A stretch of DNA of 64,000 bases from Gemmatimonas aurantiaca (GTDB lineage: Bacteria > Gemmatimonadota > Gemmatimonadetes > Gemmatimonadales > Gemmatimonadaceae), in the NCBI RefSeq assembly GCF_037190085.1, contig NZ_JBBCJO010000011.1, positions 186,001-250,000 of the forward strand, given 5' to 3'. A program made the position numbers and the translations under genes. Shown one piece after another: positions 26,408 to 35,134 of the stretch. The notes beneath the pieces were generated by a model. It saw only the letters and a list, made by a program, of their open reading frames with translations, was not told where the DNA came from and made no database searches. Positions within the stretch are counted from its first letter, which is position 1; each line of letters begins with the position of its first letter.

Positions 26408-28471
26408 ATGCCGACGCTGGCAGCGCGTGGTGGTCTTCCGATGCCCATCCCTCCCTCAGTGGTTTCGTCGGCACCGATTCACAGCGATCTGGACACGACA
26501 CGGCTGACCGCCGTGCTGCAGGCTCTGCCTGTGGCGGCCGCGCTGTTCCGTGCCGATGGGATGACCGTGGCGATCAATACGATGGGCGAGGAGTTGTTCG
26601 TCCATGATCCGCTCGCGCCACTGCAGACACAGCACTGGCGGGTGATGCTGCATCCGTTCGGCGAGACCGCGAAGGACGCGATGGCCGTGGTGCAGAGCAC
26701 GCAGGAGATGGTGGCGCGGCAGGTGATCCTGCCGGCGGACGAAGGGCTGTTCACCCTGCGGATGACGCTGTTCGACGGCACACTGGTGCTCGTGACGGCG
26801 GAGGACCAGCGCGAGGAGCAGCAGCGGCGCCTGGCACTCGATCGGGCCGAACGTGAACGCCGCACGCTGCTCATGCTCACTCCCTCCTCGGTGCGCGTGG
26901 TGGATGTGTCCGGACGCATCCTGCGCACCAATGGAGAGGCGGACCGGCAGCATGCGGGGCAGGCGCCGACGACATTGCGCGAGCTGTGGGAGCGCGAAGC
27001 GCCACACGAGATCTCCGACGATGGACGTCCGGCGCGTCCGCTGTCCTTTCTCGATACGCCGGGCATGCGTGCGTTGTCCGGTGTCGTGGTACGGGCCCAG
27101 CGACTGCAGTGCCGACACGGCGAAGGGCTGCGTGTGGTGGAGGCGAGTGCCGCGCCCATGACCGATGTGCGCGGACAGATGATCGGTGTCATGCTCGTCG
27201 ATCACGATGTGACCGACCGGTATCGTCGTGATCGTTCTTCACCCGCCGGCGCGGTGGCGGTGCCTGCCGTGGGCTCCGCGGCGACGGTGGATGCGGCGCA
27301 GTTCAACCGACTCGTCGAGGAGCGCTCCCGCGAGCTGATCGCGTCGCACGAGGAGCATGTCCGCGAGCGTCGTCTCGCGGCCATCGGACAGTTGGCGGCA
27401 GGGGTGATGCACGATGTGAACAACGCGCTCAATCCCATCATGGCGGCGGCCTATCTGCTGCAGCATCATGCCGAATCACCGGCGGCGGTGCGCGACTACG
27501 CCGAACGCATCCGCACGGCCGCCGAGATCGGGGCGGCGACGGCATCGCGTGTGGGGCGTTTCATCCGGCAGGAGCCTCTGCATGCCGGTGGTGACGAGGA
27601 GATCGATCTGGCCGAGCTGGTGACGGAGGTGCTCGATCTCACCGAGCCGATGCGGCTTCGTCGTTCGGCGGAAAGTCGCGAGGTGCGTATCGAGCAGCAG
27701 CTCGAGCCGGGTGTGCGCAGCCGGGGCATTCCCGGCGAAATCCGCGAAGCGCTGCTGAACCTCGTGCAGAACGCCATCGATGCGATGCCCGAGGGCGGGA
27801 CACTCACCGTGCGATGCTGGAGCGAGGGAAAGGATGCCTGTCTGTCGGTGCAGGACACCGGCGTGGGCATGACCGACGAAGTGCTGGAGCGCGCCTTCGA
27901 ACCCTTCTTCACGACCAAGGGGGCCAAGGGATCGGGGCTGGGCCTCGCCGAGGTGTATGGCATCGTCCGGCGTCATCGTGGACAGGTGAGCATCACCTCG
28001 ATGGCCGGGAAAGGATCGACGGTGAACATCCGGCTGCCGCGTGCCGGTGGTGTGACGGCTGCCGTTGCCGCCGCCACGCCGCTTCCGTCGGTGCCGCGGC
28101 GGATTCTGGTGGTCGAGGATCACGACGATGGACGGGTGCTGCTGCGGCGCATCCTCGAAGGCGATGGACATACCGTCGATGCCGTCGCCAGCATCGCAGA
28201 AGCCCGTGCCCGGCTCGCAATTGCCGGTGGAATGCCGTACGATCTCCTGCTGACGGATGTCGGGCTGCCCGACGGCAGCGGCTGGGATCTGGCCCGGGAA
28301 GCGCGGACGTCGTGGCCCGCGTTACGTGTCGGGGTCATCACGGGCTGGGAACCGCTGACCGACAGTGAAGACGTGCGCGGCGTGGAGTTCGTGCTGCGCA
28401 AGCCGTTGCGGGCGCAGGAACTGAAGGCTCACATTGCAGGGCTCACACGCCCCGTATCAACCAACGAGTAA
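26408..28471 (+). CDS. Hybrid sensor histidine kinase with C-terminal receiver
   Basis: A 687-residue soluble signalling protein. PAS-like domains occupy roughly residues 25-140 and 150-270. The HisKA domain has an H-box in LAAGVMHDVNNALNPIMAAA, of the NtrB-like type. The ATPase domain has ALLNLVQNAIDAMPEGG, DTGVGM and GSGLGLAEVYGI. A receiver domain (RRILVVEDHDDGRVL; phospho-acceptor in LLLTDVGLPDGSG) forms the C terminus. It lies three bases before an ANTAR response regulator gene, its likely output. ATGs at 26408 and 26441 are both possible starts. Confidence 0.87.
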   Translation: MPTLAARGGLPMPIPPSVVSSAPIHSDLDTTRLTAVLQALPVAAALFRADGMTVAINTMGEELFVHDPLAPLQTQHWRVMLHPFGETAKDAMAVVQSTQEMVARQVILPADEGLFTLRMTLFDGTLVLVTAEDQREEQQRRLALDRAERERRTLLMLTPSSVRVVDVSGRILRTNGEADRQHAGQAPTTLRELWEREAPHEISDDGRPARPLSFLDTPGMRALSGVVVRAQRLQCRHGEGLRVVEASAAPMTDVRGQMIGVMLVDHDVTDRYRRDRSSPAGAVAVPAVGSAATVDAAQFNRLVEERSRELIASHEEHVRERRLAAIGQLAAGVMHDVNNALNPIMAAAYLLQHHAESPAAVRDYAERIRTAAEIGAATASRVGRFIRQEPLHAGGDEEIDLAELVTEVLDLTEPMRLRRSAESREVRIEQQLEPGVRSRGIPGEIREALLNLVQNAIDAMPEGGTLTVRCWSEGKDACLSVQDTGVGMTDEVLERAFEPFFTTKGAKGSGLGLAEVYGIVRRHRGQVSITSMAGKGSTVNIRLPRAGGVTAAVAAATPLPSVPRRILVVEDHDDGRVLLRRILEGDGHTVDAVASIAEARARLAIAGGMPYDLLLTDVGLPDGSGWDLAREARTSWPALRVGVITGWEPLTDSEDVRGVEFVLRKPLRAQELKAHIAGLTRPVSTNE

Positions 28472-28474
28472 ACC

Positions 28475-29077
28475 ATGTCGGAACTGCCGTCGACACTCCG
28501 TGTGCTGGTCGCTGAGGACAACGCGCTCGAGCGCTCCATGCTGGTGGACTTGCTCGGTGTCCTGGGGCATGTCGTGGTGGCCGAGGTGGAAAGTGGCACC
28601 GACGCAATCACGAAGGCTCAGCAATTCACGCCGGACGCGGTGCTGCTCGACATGCACATGCCCGGCGCGAGTGGCGTGCAGGCCGCCGAAGAAATCGCCA
28701 ACGCGCTGCCCGGGACTGCCGTGGTGCTGGTGACGGGCGATCTGTCGCTCACACTGTCCACGGCCGATGTGCTGCGCAGCACGGCGGTGGCGCTGCTGCC
28801 CAAACCCACGCCGCCCACCACGCTCGATGCCACGCTGCGTATGGCGGTCACCCGCGCGCGCGAACTCATCGAAGCCCGGCGGGAAGCGGCGGAGGCCAAG
28901 CAGCAACTCGAGGCGCGCAAGCTCATCGAGCGCGCGAAGGGCATCCTCATGCGCCGCACAGGCAGCAGCGAACAGGAAGCCTACCGCATCATGCAGCGCA
29001 GCAGTCAGGACCGCTCGGTGCGCATGGTGGACATTGCCAAGGCCGTCATCGACAGCGAACCCGGCATGAAAGCCTGA
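28475..29077 (+). CDS. Response regulator with ANTAR RNA-binding domain
   Basis: A 200-residue protein: receiver domain (VLVAEDNALERSML, phospho-acceptor Asp59 in AVLLDMHMPG) joined by a coiled-coil helix (ARELIEARREAAEAKQQLEA) to an ANTAR domain (LIERAKGILMRRTGSSEQEA and AYRIMQR). ANTAR proteins such as AmiR, NasR and EutV bind paired hexaloop stem-loops in nascent RNA and stop premature termination. The gene is coupled to the hybrid kinase. No target leader with paired hexaloops was recognised nearby, so the regulon is unknown. Confidence 0.9.
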   Translation: MSELPSTLRVLVAEDNALERSMLVDLLGVLGHVVVAEVESGTDAITKAQQFTPDAVLLDMHMPGASGVQAAEEIANALPGTAVVLVTGDLSLTLSTADVLRSTAVALLPKPTPPTTLDATLRMAVTRARELIEARREAAEAKQQLEARKLIERAKGILMRRTGSSEQEAYRIMQRSSQDRSVRMVDIAKAVIDSEPGMKA

Positions 29078-29148
29078 CGACGGCCGATGACGGCCGATGA
29101 CGGCGGCCTGATTCGCTGTCGAACACCACCAGGTGCCGCGCGCGGGGC

Positions 29149-30621
29149 TCAGGACACGGGTTGTCCGGGCCCCGCGACCTGTTTCACGAGCTCGTACAGG
29201 AAATCGAGGCCGTCGTAGAACGACTTCACACGGAGCTTCTCGTTGCGGCCGTGGGCATTGGTCTCGCCCGGCGCCGAGAAGATGCCGCTCACGCCGAAGG
29301 TGGGAATGCCGACATTGCGCAGGCGATACCCGTCGGTGGCCCCGGTGCTCATGGTGGGGATCACCGGAATGTCGCCGAACATCTTCTTCGTCAGCGTCTC
29401 GGTGGCGCGCAGCAGCACCGGATGCACGGGCAGGGCGCCGTCGTTGCGGTCGGCGCGATCACCGGTGATCACCACGCTCGAGTCGTTCACGATGCGCACC
29501 AGTTCGGCGTGCACCTGCGACGCCTTGCTGGAAGGCACGATGCGGCAGTTCACGTTGGCTTTGGCCGTCTGGGGCAGCGCGTTGGGTGCATGACCGCCGC
29601 TGAGCATGGTGGCCACGCAGGTGGTGCGCAGCATGCTCGCATACCGCGGGTCGGTGGACAGCACGCGCGCCGCCTCGGCGTCGGCGGGATTGGCCACGAG
29701 GGCGCGCATGGCGGCGGCGAGCGAGGGCATTTCCACCTTCGCGGTCTGTGCGAAGAAGGCCGTGGTCACCGGGTTGAGCTCCACCGGGAACGTGTACTGC
29801 TGCACCTTGAGCAGTGCCTGCGCCAGCGAATAGATGGCGTTGTCCTTGCGCGGCACGCTGGAGTGACCGCCGGTGTTGTGCACGGTGAAGGTGAAATCGC
29901 CGTACACCTTTTCGGCGGCCTGGATGGAATGCAGCAACGGCTTGTCGTCCTGCAGCGTCCCGCCGCCGCCTTCGTTGATGGCGTACTCGGCGTCGATCAG
30001 ATCGCGGCGGTTCTCGATGAGCCAGGTGACGCCGTTGTGATCGCCGCCTTCTTCGTCGGCGGTGAGGGCGAGAATGAGATCGCGCTCGGGCACCCAGCCT
30101 TCGCGCTTGTACCGCAGCAGATTGGCGATGAACATCGCGCACATCGACTTGTCGTCGGACACGCCGCGTCCCCAGAAGTAGCCGTCTTCCTCGATGAAGG
30201 TGAACGGATCGCGTGGCCAGTCGGCGCGGAGGGCCTGCACCACGTCGAGGTGCGCGAGGAGGAGAATGGGCTTGCCGCGGCCCTTGCCACGGTAGCGCAC
30301 GACGAGGTTGTGCTTGGTCGGCGCGTCGGCGGGACCGACGATGTTCACGTCGGCGGCCGGAAATCCGGCGGCGCGAAAGCGCGCGGCGACGACCTCCGCG
30401 GCCCTGGTCACCGAGCCCACCGAGTCGGCGGTGTTGATCTCGACGATCTCCTTGTAGATGGCGCGCGCGGCCTGTTGCTCGGCGGTGAGCGTGGTGGGCG
30501 CGCCGGGGGCGCGGGTGCCGGGGAGCTGGGCGTCGGCTGGGCTGGCCGAGGCGGCGAGCAGGAGGCCGAGCAGGGGAGCGGAGCTCGCGATGGAGAGGAC
30601 GCGGCGCAGCATGGCGATCAT
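29149..30621 (-). CDS. Exported M20-family metallopeptidase
   Basis: A 490-residue M20/M25/M40 di-zinc peptidase or amidase. I start at the ATG at 30621 because a signal peptide follows (MIAMLRRVLSIASSAPLLGL to ADAQ); longer in-frame starts add about 100 low-complexity residues. Motifs are LLLAHLDVVQA (first zinc His and Asp), WGRGVSDDKSM (bridging Asp), LTADEEGGDHNG (catalytic Glu pair) and a dimerisation insert around HNTGGHSSVPRKDNAIY. It is likely periplasmic and cleaves peptides. It converges with the ANTAR gene; between them is a 2.5-fold GACGGCCGAT tandem repeat (about 29079-29105). Confidence 0.9.
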   Translation of the reverse strand: MIAMLRRVLSIASSAPLLGLLLAASASPADAQLPGTRAPGAPTTLTAEQQAARAIYKEIVEINTADSVGSVTRAAEVVAARFRAAGFPAADVNIVGPADAPTKHNLVVRYRGKGRGKPILLLAHLDVVQALRADWPRDPFTFIEEDGYFWGRGVSDDKSMCAMFIANLLRYKREGWVPERDLILALTADEEGGDHNGVTWLIENRRDLIDAEYAINEGGGGTLQDDKPLLHSIQAAEKVYGDFTFTVHNTGGHSSVPRKDNAIYSLAQALLKVQQYTFPVELNPVTTAFFAQTAKVEMPSLAAAMRALVANPADAEAARVLSTDPRYASMLRTTCVATMLSGGHAPNALPQTAKANVNCRIVPSSKASQVHAELVRIVNDSSVVITGDRADRNDGALPVHPVLLRATETLTKKMFGDIPVIPTMSTGATDGYRLRNVGIPTFGVSGIFSAPGETNAHGRNEKLRVKSFYDGLDFLYELVKQVAGPGQPVS

Positions 30622-30748
30622 GAGGCGGGTGGGAGTGATGAGGCGATGCTGCGAATATCGCGCGGGACCGGGTGAGGCGCGACCGGTCTCATGCCCTCCA
30701 CACCTGACCCGCGAGTATATTTGAGCTCTCACCTTGCTTCCCCTTCCC

Positions 30749-32383
30749 ATGTCACGCACCCGCCGAGATTTCCTCAAGGTCGGGGCTGCGGTGGCGGCCG
30801 GTTCCCTGGTCGCATCCTCACCGCTCCTCGCCGAGTCCTCCTCAGGGCTCCTCGTCCCCCTCTCCGACCTGCCCCCGGTCGACGATCCGGCCATCAAGGC
30901 CCTCATGGAAGTGGCGCTGAATACGGCCAAGGCCGGCGGCGCCTCCTACGCCGACGTCCGTGTGGCGGCCCGCCGCCAGCAGAACGTCGGGACCCGCGAT
31001 CGCATCGTGCAGGGGGTCTCCGACACCGATACCTACGGGCTGGGGGTGCGTACCCTGGTCGACGGCGCATGGGGCTTTGCCGCCACCAGCAAACTCGACA
31101 AGGACAGCGTGGCCCGCACCACGCAGCTCGCGCTCGGTCAGGCCAAGGCCAATCGGGCCAGCCAGCTCCGGCCGGTCGTCCTCGCGCCCACACCGGGCAA
31201 CCAGGTGGGCGAGTGGAAGAGCCCCATCGAGGTCGATCCCTTCAATGTCGCCATCACCGACAAGGTCGCCTATCTGCTCGCGGCCAACGAGGCGGCGCTG
31301 AAGGTGAAGGGTGTGCGCAACGTCAATTCGAGCATGTTCTTCCTGCGGGAAGAGAAGTCGCTCATGACGACGGACGGTTCCTACGTCGTGCAGACGATCT
31401 ACCGCGCGCAGCCGAGCATGACCATCACGGCGGTGTCGTCCGATTTTTCGGACTTCCAGTCGGTGGCGAGCAATGAAGTCGCGCCGATGGGGCTGGGATA
31501 CGAACACGTCACCAACAGCAAGCTCGCCGAACGCGCGCCGCAGTGGGGCGAACTCGCGGTGCAGAAGCTGAGCGCGAAGCCGGTGGAACCGGGACGCTAC
31601 GATCTGTTGCTGCACCCGTCCAATCTCTGGCTCACGATTCACGAAGTCATCGGACATCCCACCGAACTCGATCGTGCGCTGGGCTTCGAGGCCAACTACG
31701 CCGGCACGAGCTTCATCGCGCCGCCGGAAGCCATGCTGGGCAAGATGCAGTACGGCTCGGAACTCATGAACATCGTGGGCGACCGTGAGCAGCGCGGTTC
31801 ACTCGGCGCGATCGGCTGGGACGACGAAGCCGTGAAGCCGGTGAAGTTCGACATCGTGAAGAACGGCGTGTTCCAGGACTACCAGACCACGCGCGAGCAG
31901 GCCACGATGATGGCCGACTACTACAAGCGCGTGGGCAAGCCCGTGCGTTCGTATGGCTGCTCGTATGCGCAGAGCTGGGCCGACGTGCAGTTCCAGCGCA
32001 TGCCCAACGTGAGCCTGCAGCCGGGCAACAACGACGACACGTGGGAGTCGATGATCGCCAAGGTCGACCGCGGCATCGCGATCGTGGGCGACGGGTCGTT
32101 CTCCATCGATCAGCAGCGCTACAACGGCCAGTTCGCGGGACAGGTGTTCTACGAGGTGCGCGGTGGCAAGATCGTCGGTCAGCTGAAGGACGTGGCGTAC
32201 CAGTTCCGCACGCCGGATTTCTGGAAGGGACTCAAGGCCATCGGTGGTCCGCGCAGCTACCACCTCGGTGGTGCCTTCGGTGACGGCAAGGGTCAGCCGT
32301 CGCAGTCCAATTCCGTCAGTCATGGCTGCGTGCCGGCCATCTTCCAGCAGGTCAACGTCATCAATACCGGGAGGAAGGCATGA
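30749..32383 (+). CDS. tldD: TldD-like metalloprotease with Tat signal
   Basis: A 544-residue TldD-family protein. The N terminus, MSRTRRDFLKVGAAVAAGSL, is a twin-arginine signal ending near LLAESS, so this TldD should be exported, unlike the cytosolic E. coli protein. The zinc motif HEVIGHPTELD is intact, and a C-terminal Cys occurs in VSHGCVPAIF. TldD pairs with TldE to form a protease for unfolded peptides; in other bacteria it matures peptide antibiotics or degrades CcdA. The start is the ATG at 30749; a TTG at 30734 is possible. The next gene overlaps by ATGA. Confidence 0.92.
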   Translation: MSRTRRDFLKVGAAVAAGSLVASSPLLAESSSGLLVPLSDLPPVDDPAIKALMEVALNTAKAGGASYADVRVAARRQQNVGTRDRIVQGVSDTDTYGLGVRTLVDGAWGFAATSKLDKDSVARTTQLALGQAKANRASQLRPVVLAPTPGNQVGEWKSPIEVDPFNVAITDKVAYLLAANEAALKVKGVRNVNSSMFFLREEKSLMTTDGSYVVQTIYRAQPSMTITAVSSDFSDFQSVASNEVAPMGLGYEHVTNSKLAERAPQWGELAVQKLSAKPVEPGRYDLLLHPSNLWLTIHEVIGHPTELDRALGFEANYAGTSFIAPPEAMLGKMQYGSELMNIVGDREQRGSLGAIGWDDEAVKPVKFDIVKNGVFQDYQTTREQATMMADYYKRVGKPVRSYGCSYAQSWADVQFQRMPNVSLQPGNNDDTWESMIAKVDRGIAIVGDGSFSIDQQRYNGQFAGQVFYEVRGGKIVGQLKDVAYQFRTPDFWKGLKAIGGPRSYHLGGAFGDGKGQPSQSNSVSHGCVPAIFQQVNVINTGRKA

Positions 32384-33771
32384 GTCACGCGCCTCGTTCC
32401 CTCTTTGCGCCGGCCAGTGTGCTCTCGCGCGCCGAAGCGCAGGAGATCGCGCAGCGTGTACTGCGCAACTCGCCTGCCGAGGAGACGCGCGTCTCGATCA
32501 ACAGTGGAGCCCGGGCCGATACGCGTTTCGCGTTGAACCAGGTCACCACCTCCGGCGAGAACCAGGATACGCAGGTGACGATCACCGCGTATGTGGGCAA
32601 TCGTGCGGCCAGCGTGAACACCAATCGTCTCGACGAAGCGTCGCTGGCCGCGGCCGCGAAGCAGGCGCACGAGATCGCCAAGCTGGTGCCGCCCAATCCG
32701 GAACGTATGCCGGAACTCGGGCCGCAGACGTATCCGCCGCTGCGTGAGCGGGCGCTCGACATTCCCACGCCGGCCGAACGGGCCGCGGCGGCGAAGATCG
32801 TGACCGAACTCGCGCGGACCAACGATCTGGTGGCCACGGGCTTCATCGAATGCCGCGCCGGCGCCAACGCGCTGGCCAACTCGAAGGGCCTCTTCGCCTA
32901 CGATGCGACGGCCTCCGTGTCGATGACGGCGACGGTGCGCTCGCCCGACGGCACGGGTTCGGGGTGGGCGTGCAGCGATGGCAACAGCTTCGGGGAACTC
33001 GATCCGAAGCAGCTCGCCGCCACGGCGGTGCAGAAAGCCAAGGAGTCGCGCAATCCGGTGGCCATCGAACCGGGTCGCTACACGGCCATCCTCGAGCCCA
33101 CGGCCGTGGGCAATCTCGTGCAGCTCATTCCGGGCGCGATGCAGGCGCGGGCCGCCGATGAAGGCCGTTCGTTCTTCTCCAAGCCTGGTGGCGGCAACAA
33201 GATCGGTCTCAAGGTGGTGGACGGGCGGGTCACGCTGCTCACCGATCCGGCCGACTCCCCGAGCCTCAGCGGTGGCTACGACAACGATGGCCTGCCACTG
33301 GAGAAGGTGGTGTGGATCGAGAACGGGCTCGTGAAGAATCTGAACTACGACCGGTTCTGGGCGCAGAAGCAGGGGGTGCAGGCCACGCGCGCCGGCGGCG
33401 GCGGGTTCGGCGGCACACGGTCGCTGCGCATGCTCGGCGGATCCACGAGCATCGCCGACATGATCCGTAACACCGAACGTGGTGTGCTGGTGACCCGCTT
33501 CTGGTACATCCGCAGCGTCGATCCGCGCACGATCCTCTACACGGGACTCACGCGCGACGGGACGTTCCTGGTCGAGAACGGCAAGGTCACGCGGTCGATC
33601 AAGAATTTCCGCTACAACGAGAGCCCGATCTTCTTCCTGAACAACCTGGAAGCGATCGGTCCGACGGTGCGCATCAATTCGTCGGAAAGCGCGTCCACGG
33701 GCGGCGCCGTATTCATGCCGCCGATCAAGGTGCGGGACTTCAATTTCACATCGTTGTCCGACGCGGTATAA
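32380..33771 (+). CDS. tldE: TldE/PmbA-like partner protein
   Basis: A 463-residue TldE/PmbA homologue without the HExxxH site, the expected inactive half of the TldD/TldE heterodimer. Homology shows in the paired folds (RVSINSGARADTRFALNQVT, GSGWACSDGNSFGELDPKQL, SLSGGYDNDGLPLEKVVWIE). It has no signal peptide of its own although its partner has a Tat signal, so either the two are in different compartments or the pair is exported together. It is translationally coupled to tldD and followed by copy 2 of the intergenic inverted repeat. Confidence 0.9.
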   Translation: MSHAPRSLFAPASVLSRAEAQEIAQRVLRNSPAEETRVSINSGARADTRFALNQVTTSGENQDTQVTITAYVGNRAASVNTNRLDEASLAAAAKQAHEIAKLVPPNPERMPELGPQTYPPLRERALDIPTPAERAAAAKIVTELARTNDLVATGFIECRAGANALANSKGLFAYDATASVSMTATVRSPDGTGSGWACSDGNSFGELDPKQLAATAVQKAKESRNPVAIEPGRYTAILEPTAVGNLVQLIPGAMQARAADEGRSFFSKPGGGNKIGLKVVDGRVTLLTDPADSPSLSGGYDNDGLPLEKVVWIENGLVKNLNYDRFWAQKQGVQATRAGGGGFGGTRSLRMLGGSTSIADMIRNTERGVLVTRFWYIRSVDPRTILYTGLTRDGTFLVENGKVTRSIKNFRYNESPIFFLNNLEAIGPTVRINSSESASTGGAVFMPPIKVRDFNFTSLSDAV

Positions 33772-33786
33772 GGAACTGGATCCATA

Positions 33787-33886
33787 TCAAGAGGGAGCAG
33801 GAGGGAGCTGGCCAGGGAGGAGATCAATAGCGGTTGCGGTTGCTATCGATCTCCATTCTGACCAGCTCCTCTCTGCTCCCTTTTGA
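33787..33886. repeat. 45-bp imperfect inverted repeat, copy 2
   Basis: Arms 33787-33831 and 33842-33886 pair over 45 positions, with a handful of mismatches, around a 10-base loop. The left arm contains GGGAGCAGGAGGGAGCTGG, sharing its core with the repeat at 26213-26310. It lies between the convergent tldE and DsrE-like genes and could terminate both. Confidence 0.87.
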
Positions 33887-33917
33887 AATACAAGCGCGCA
33901 GCGCCGTCCTTATTTCC

Positions 33918-34634
33918 TCAGACGGCATTCACGAACGCACACCCGCACTCCTGTGCGAGGACGTTCGCGAAGATCCCCGACGGCTGCAGGATCACGCCGG
34001 GCACGAGCATGCTCTTTGCCTTCTCGCGCGCTTCGGGCGGCGTCAGCTTGTCCTGCTTCTGAACGGTCGCGACGATGCTGCGGAAGGCGAGATTGCAGGC
34101 CAGGACGATCGCGCCTTTCGAGATCTGGGCATCGAGCACGGCGGTGGCCATCATGCCGGTGGGCGCGGGCGCGCCGGGCGCCGCCAGTACCGGATTGTAC
34201 TTGATGACCTTGCCGTCCTCACCTTTGATCTTGAACTGTTTGCCGACGTTGTAGGTGGTCCAGAAATCCTGATTCATCGCCAGGGGAATGCCGCTGTGGC
34301 GGATGACGATCACCGTAGACAGATCGGCCGGCGTGACTTTGAGCGCATCGATGTACTGCGCGCCCCAGATCGCACCGCGGAACACACCGATACCATCCGC
34401 GATTTCGGGGACGTCGAACATGGCCTTGTGCTTCGCCGAGACCCGCTGGGTCCAGGTGGTGTCCCAGGCCTCCTGTTGCTGCTGCTCGAGAGCCTCGAAT
34501 TCTCCGTGCAGCGACATCGACCACGCTTGCGGGCTCGCGTCGGAAGATTCGGCACGGGCGAGCGAAGGGATCGCCGCCAATGCGGCGGCGGAGATGCCGG
34601 CCTGCTTGAGAAATGCGCGACGCGCAGAGGACAC
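33918..34634 (-). CDS. Tat-exported DsrE-like protein
   Basis: A 238-residue protein starting with a twin-arginine signal (SSARRAFLKQAGISAAALAA, cleaved near ARAES). The mature part resembles the DsrE/DsrF-like fold: VIVIRHSGIPLAMN as the first strand and loop, IVLACNLAFRSIV with the conserved Cys, and LVPGVILQPSGIFANVLAQE. DsrE-type proteins carry persulfides on that Cys in sulfur relay; exported versions are of unknown function. A Gln-rich stretch (LEQQQQEAW) follows the signal. It is probably transcribed alone. Confidence 0.72.
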   Translation of the reverse strand: MSSARRAFLKQAGISAAALAAIPSLARAESSDASPQAWSMSLHGEFEALEQQQQEAWDTTWTQRVSAKHKAMFDVPEIADGIGVFRGAIWGAQYIDALKVTPADLSTVIVIRHSGIPLAMNQDFWTTYNVGKQFKIKGEDGKVIKYNPVLAAPGAPAPTGMMATAVLDAQISKGAIVLACNLAFRSIVATVQKQDKLTPPEAREKAKSMLVPGVILQPSGIFANVLAQECGCAFVNAV

Positions 34635-34722
34635 TGAGGCTCCGGGGTGGGAAATCGAGGGGAGGGATATCCCGGAATGATGATCGATTCCCGACCGGTT
34701 GTCACGCGGAGCGACGTGTGAC

Positions 34723-35129
34723 CTATTCCGGCGCCTGGACCGTTCCCCAGTCGCCGAAGCTCACGCCGATGCGGAGCTGGTGCAGTTCCACGGGATGGAA
34801 GTGCACGTCTTCGATTCCGCCCGCGGGTTCCCCAGGGAGACGTGGGGCATCGTAGTGCTGCACGTCGCGTCCTCTGTTGCCCAGCAGATTGAGGACGGTC
34901 GTGGTGACCCGGACACTCCCGATCGGTACACCGAGGCCTGCATTGACCCGCGTCGTGGAGCCGCCCAGCGTGGGGTCGATCTGTCCGAACCGCCCGACTG
35001 TCCCGAGATCGGCGCGACCGATCCGGCCCCGGGAGGCGCTTCGGCCGCGCCGGCGAGCATCGGCAGTGCGAAGAGCAGTCCGACCCGCCGCCGCCGGCGT
35101 GGAACGGCACGGGAGAACGCAGACAGCAT
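34723..35129 (-). pseudogene. Frameshifted, internally deleted TonB-dependent receptor remnant
   Basis: From the ATG at 35129 one frame encodes a good signal peptide (RRRVGLLFALPMLAGAAEA). A second frame, open from about 35050 to the stop at 34723, encodes a typical receptor C terminus: VTTTVLNLLGNRGRDVQHYD then LPGEPAGGIEDVHFHPVEL and RIGVSFGDW. The LPGE...D.HFHP...R pattern is a hallmark of TonB receptors. The plug and most of the barrel are missing and the two parts are out of frame, so this is a decayed gene, or a deletion plus a sequencing frameshift. It begins five bases after hypE on the same strand. Confidence 0.6.
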
Positions 35130-35134
35130 GGGTA

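Noticed and set aside
29079..29105. GACGGCCGAT tandem copies as a regulatory array
   Set aside because: Only about two and a half copies between convergent genes; most likely slippage DNA with no further support.
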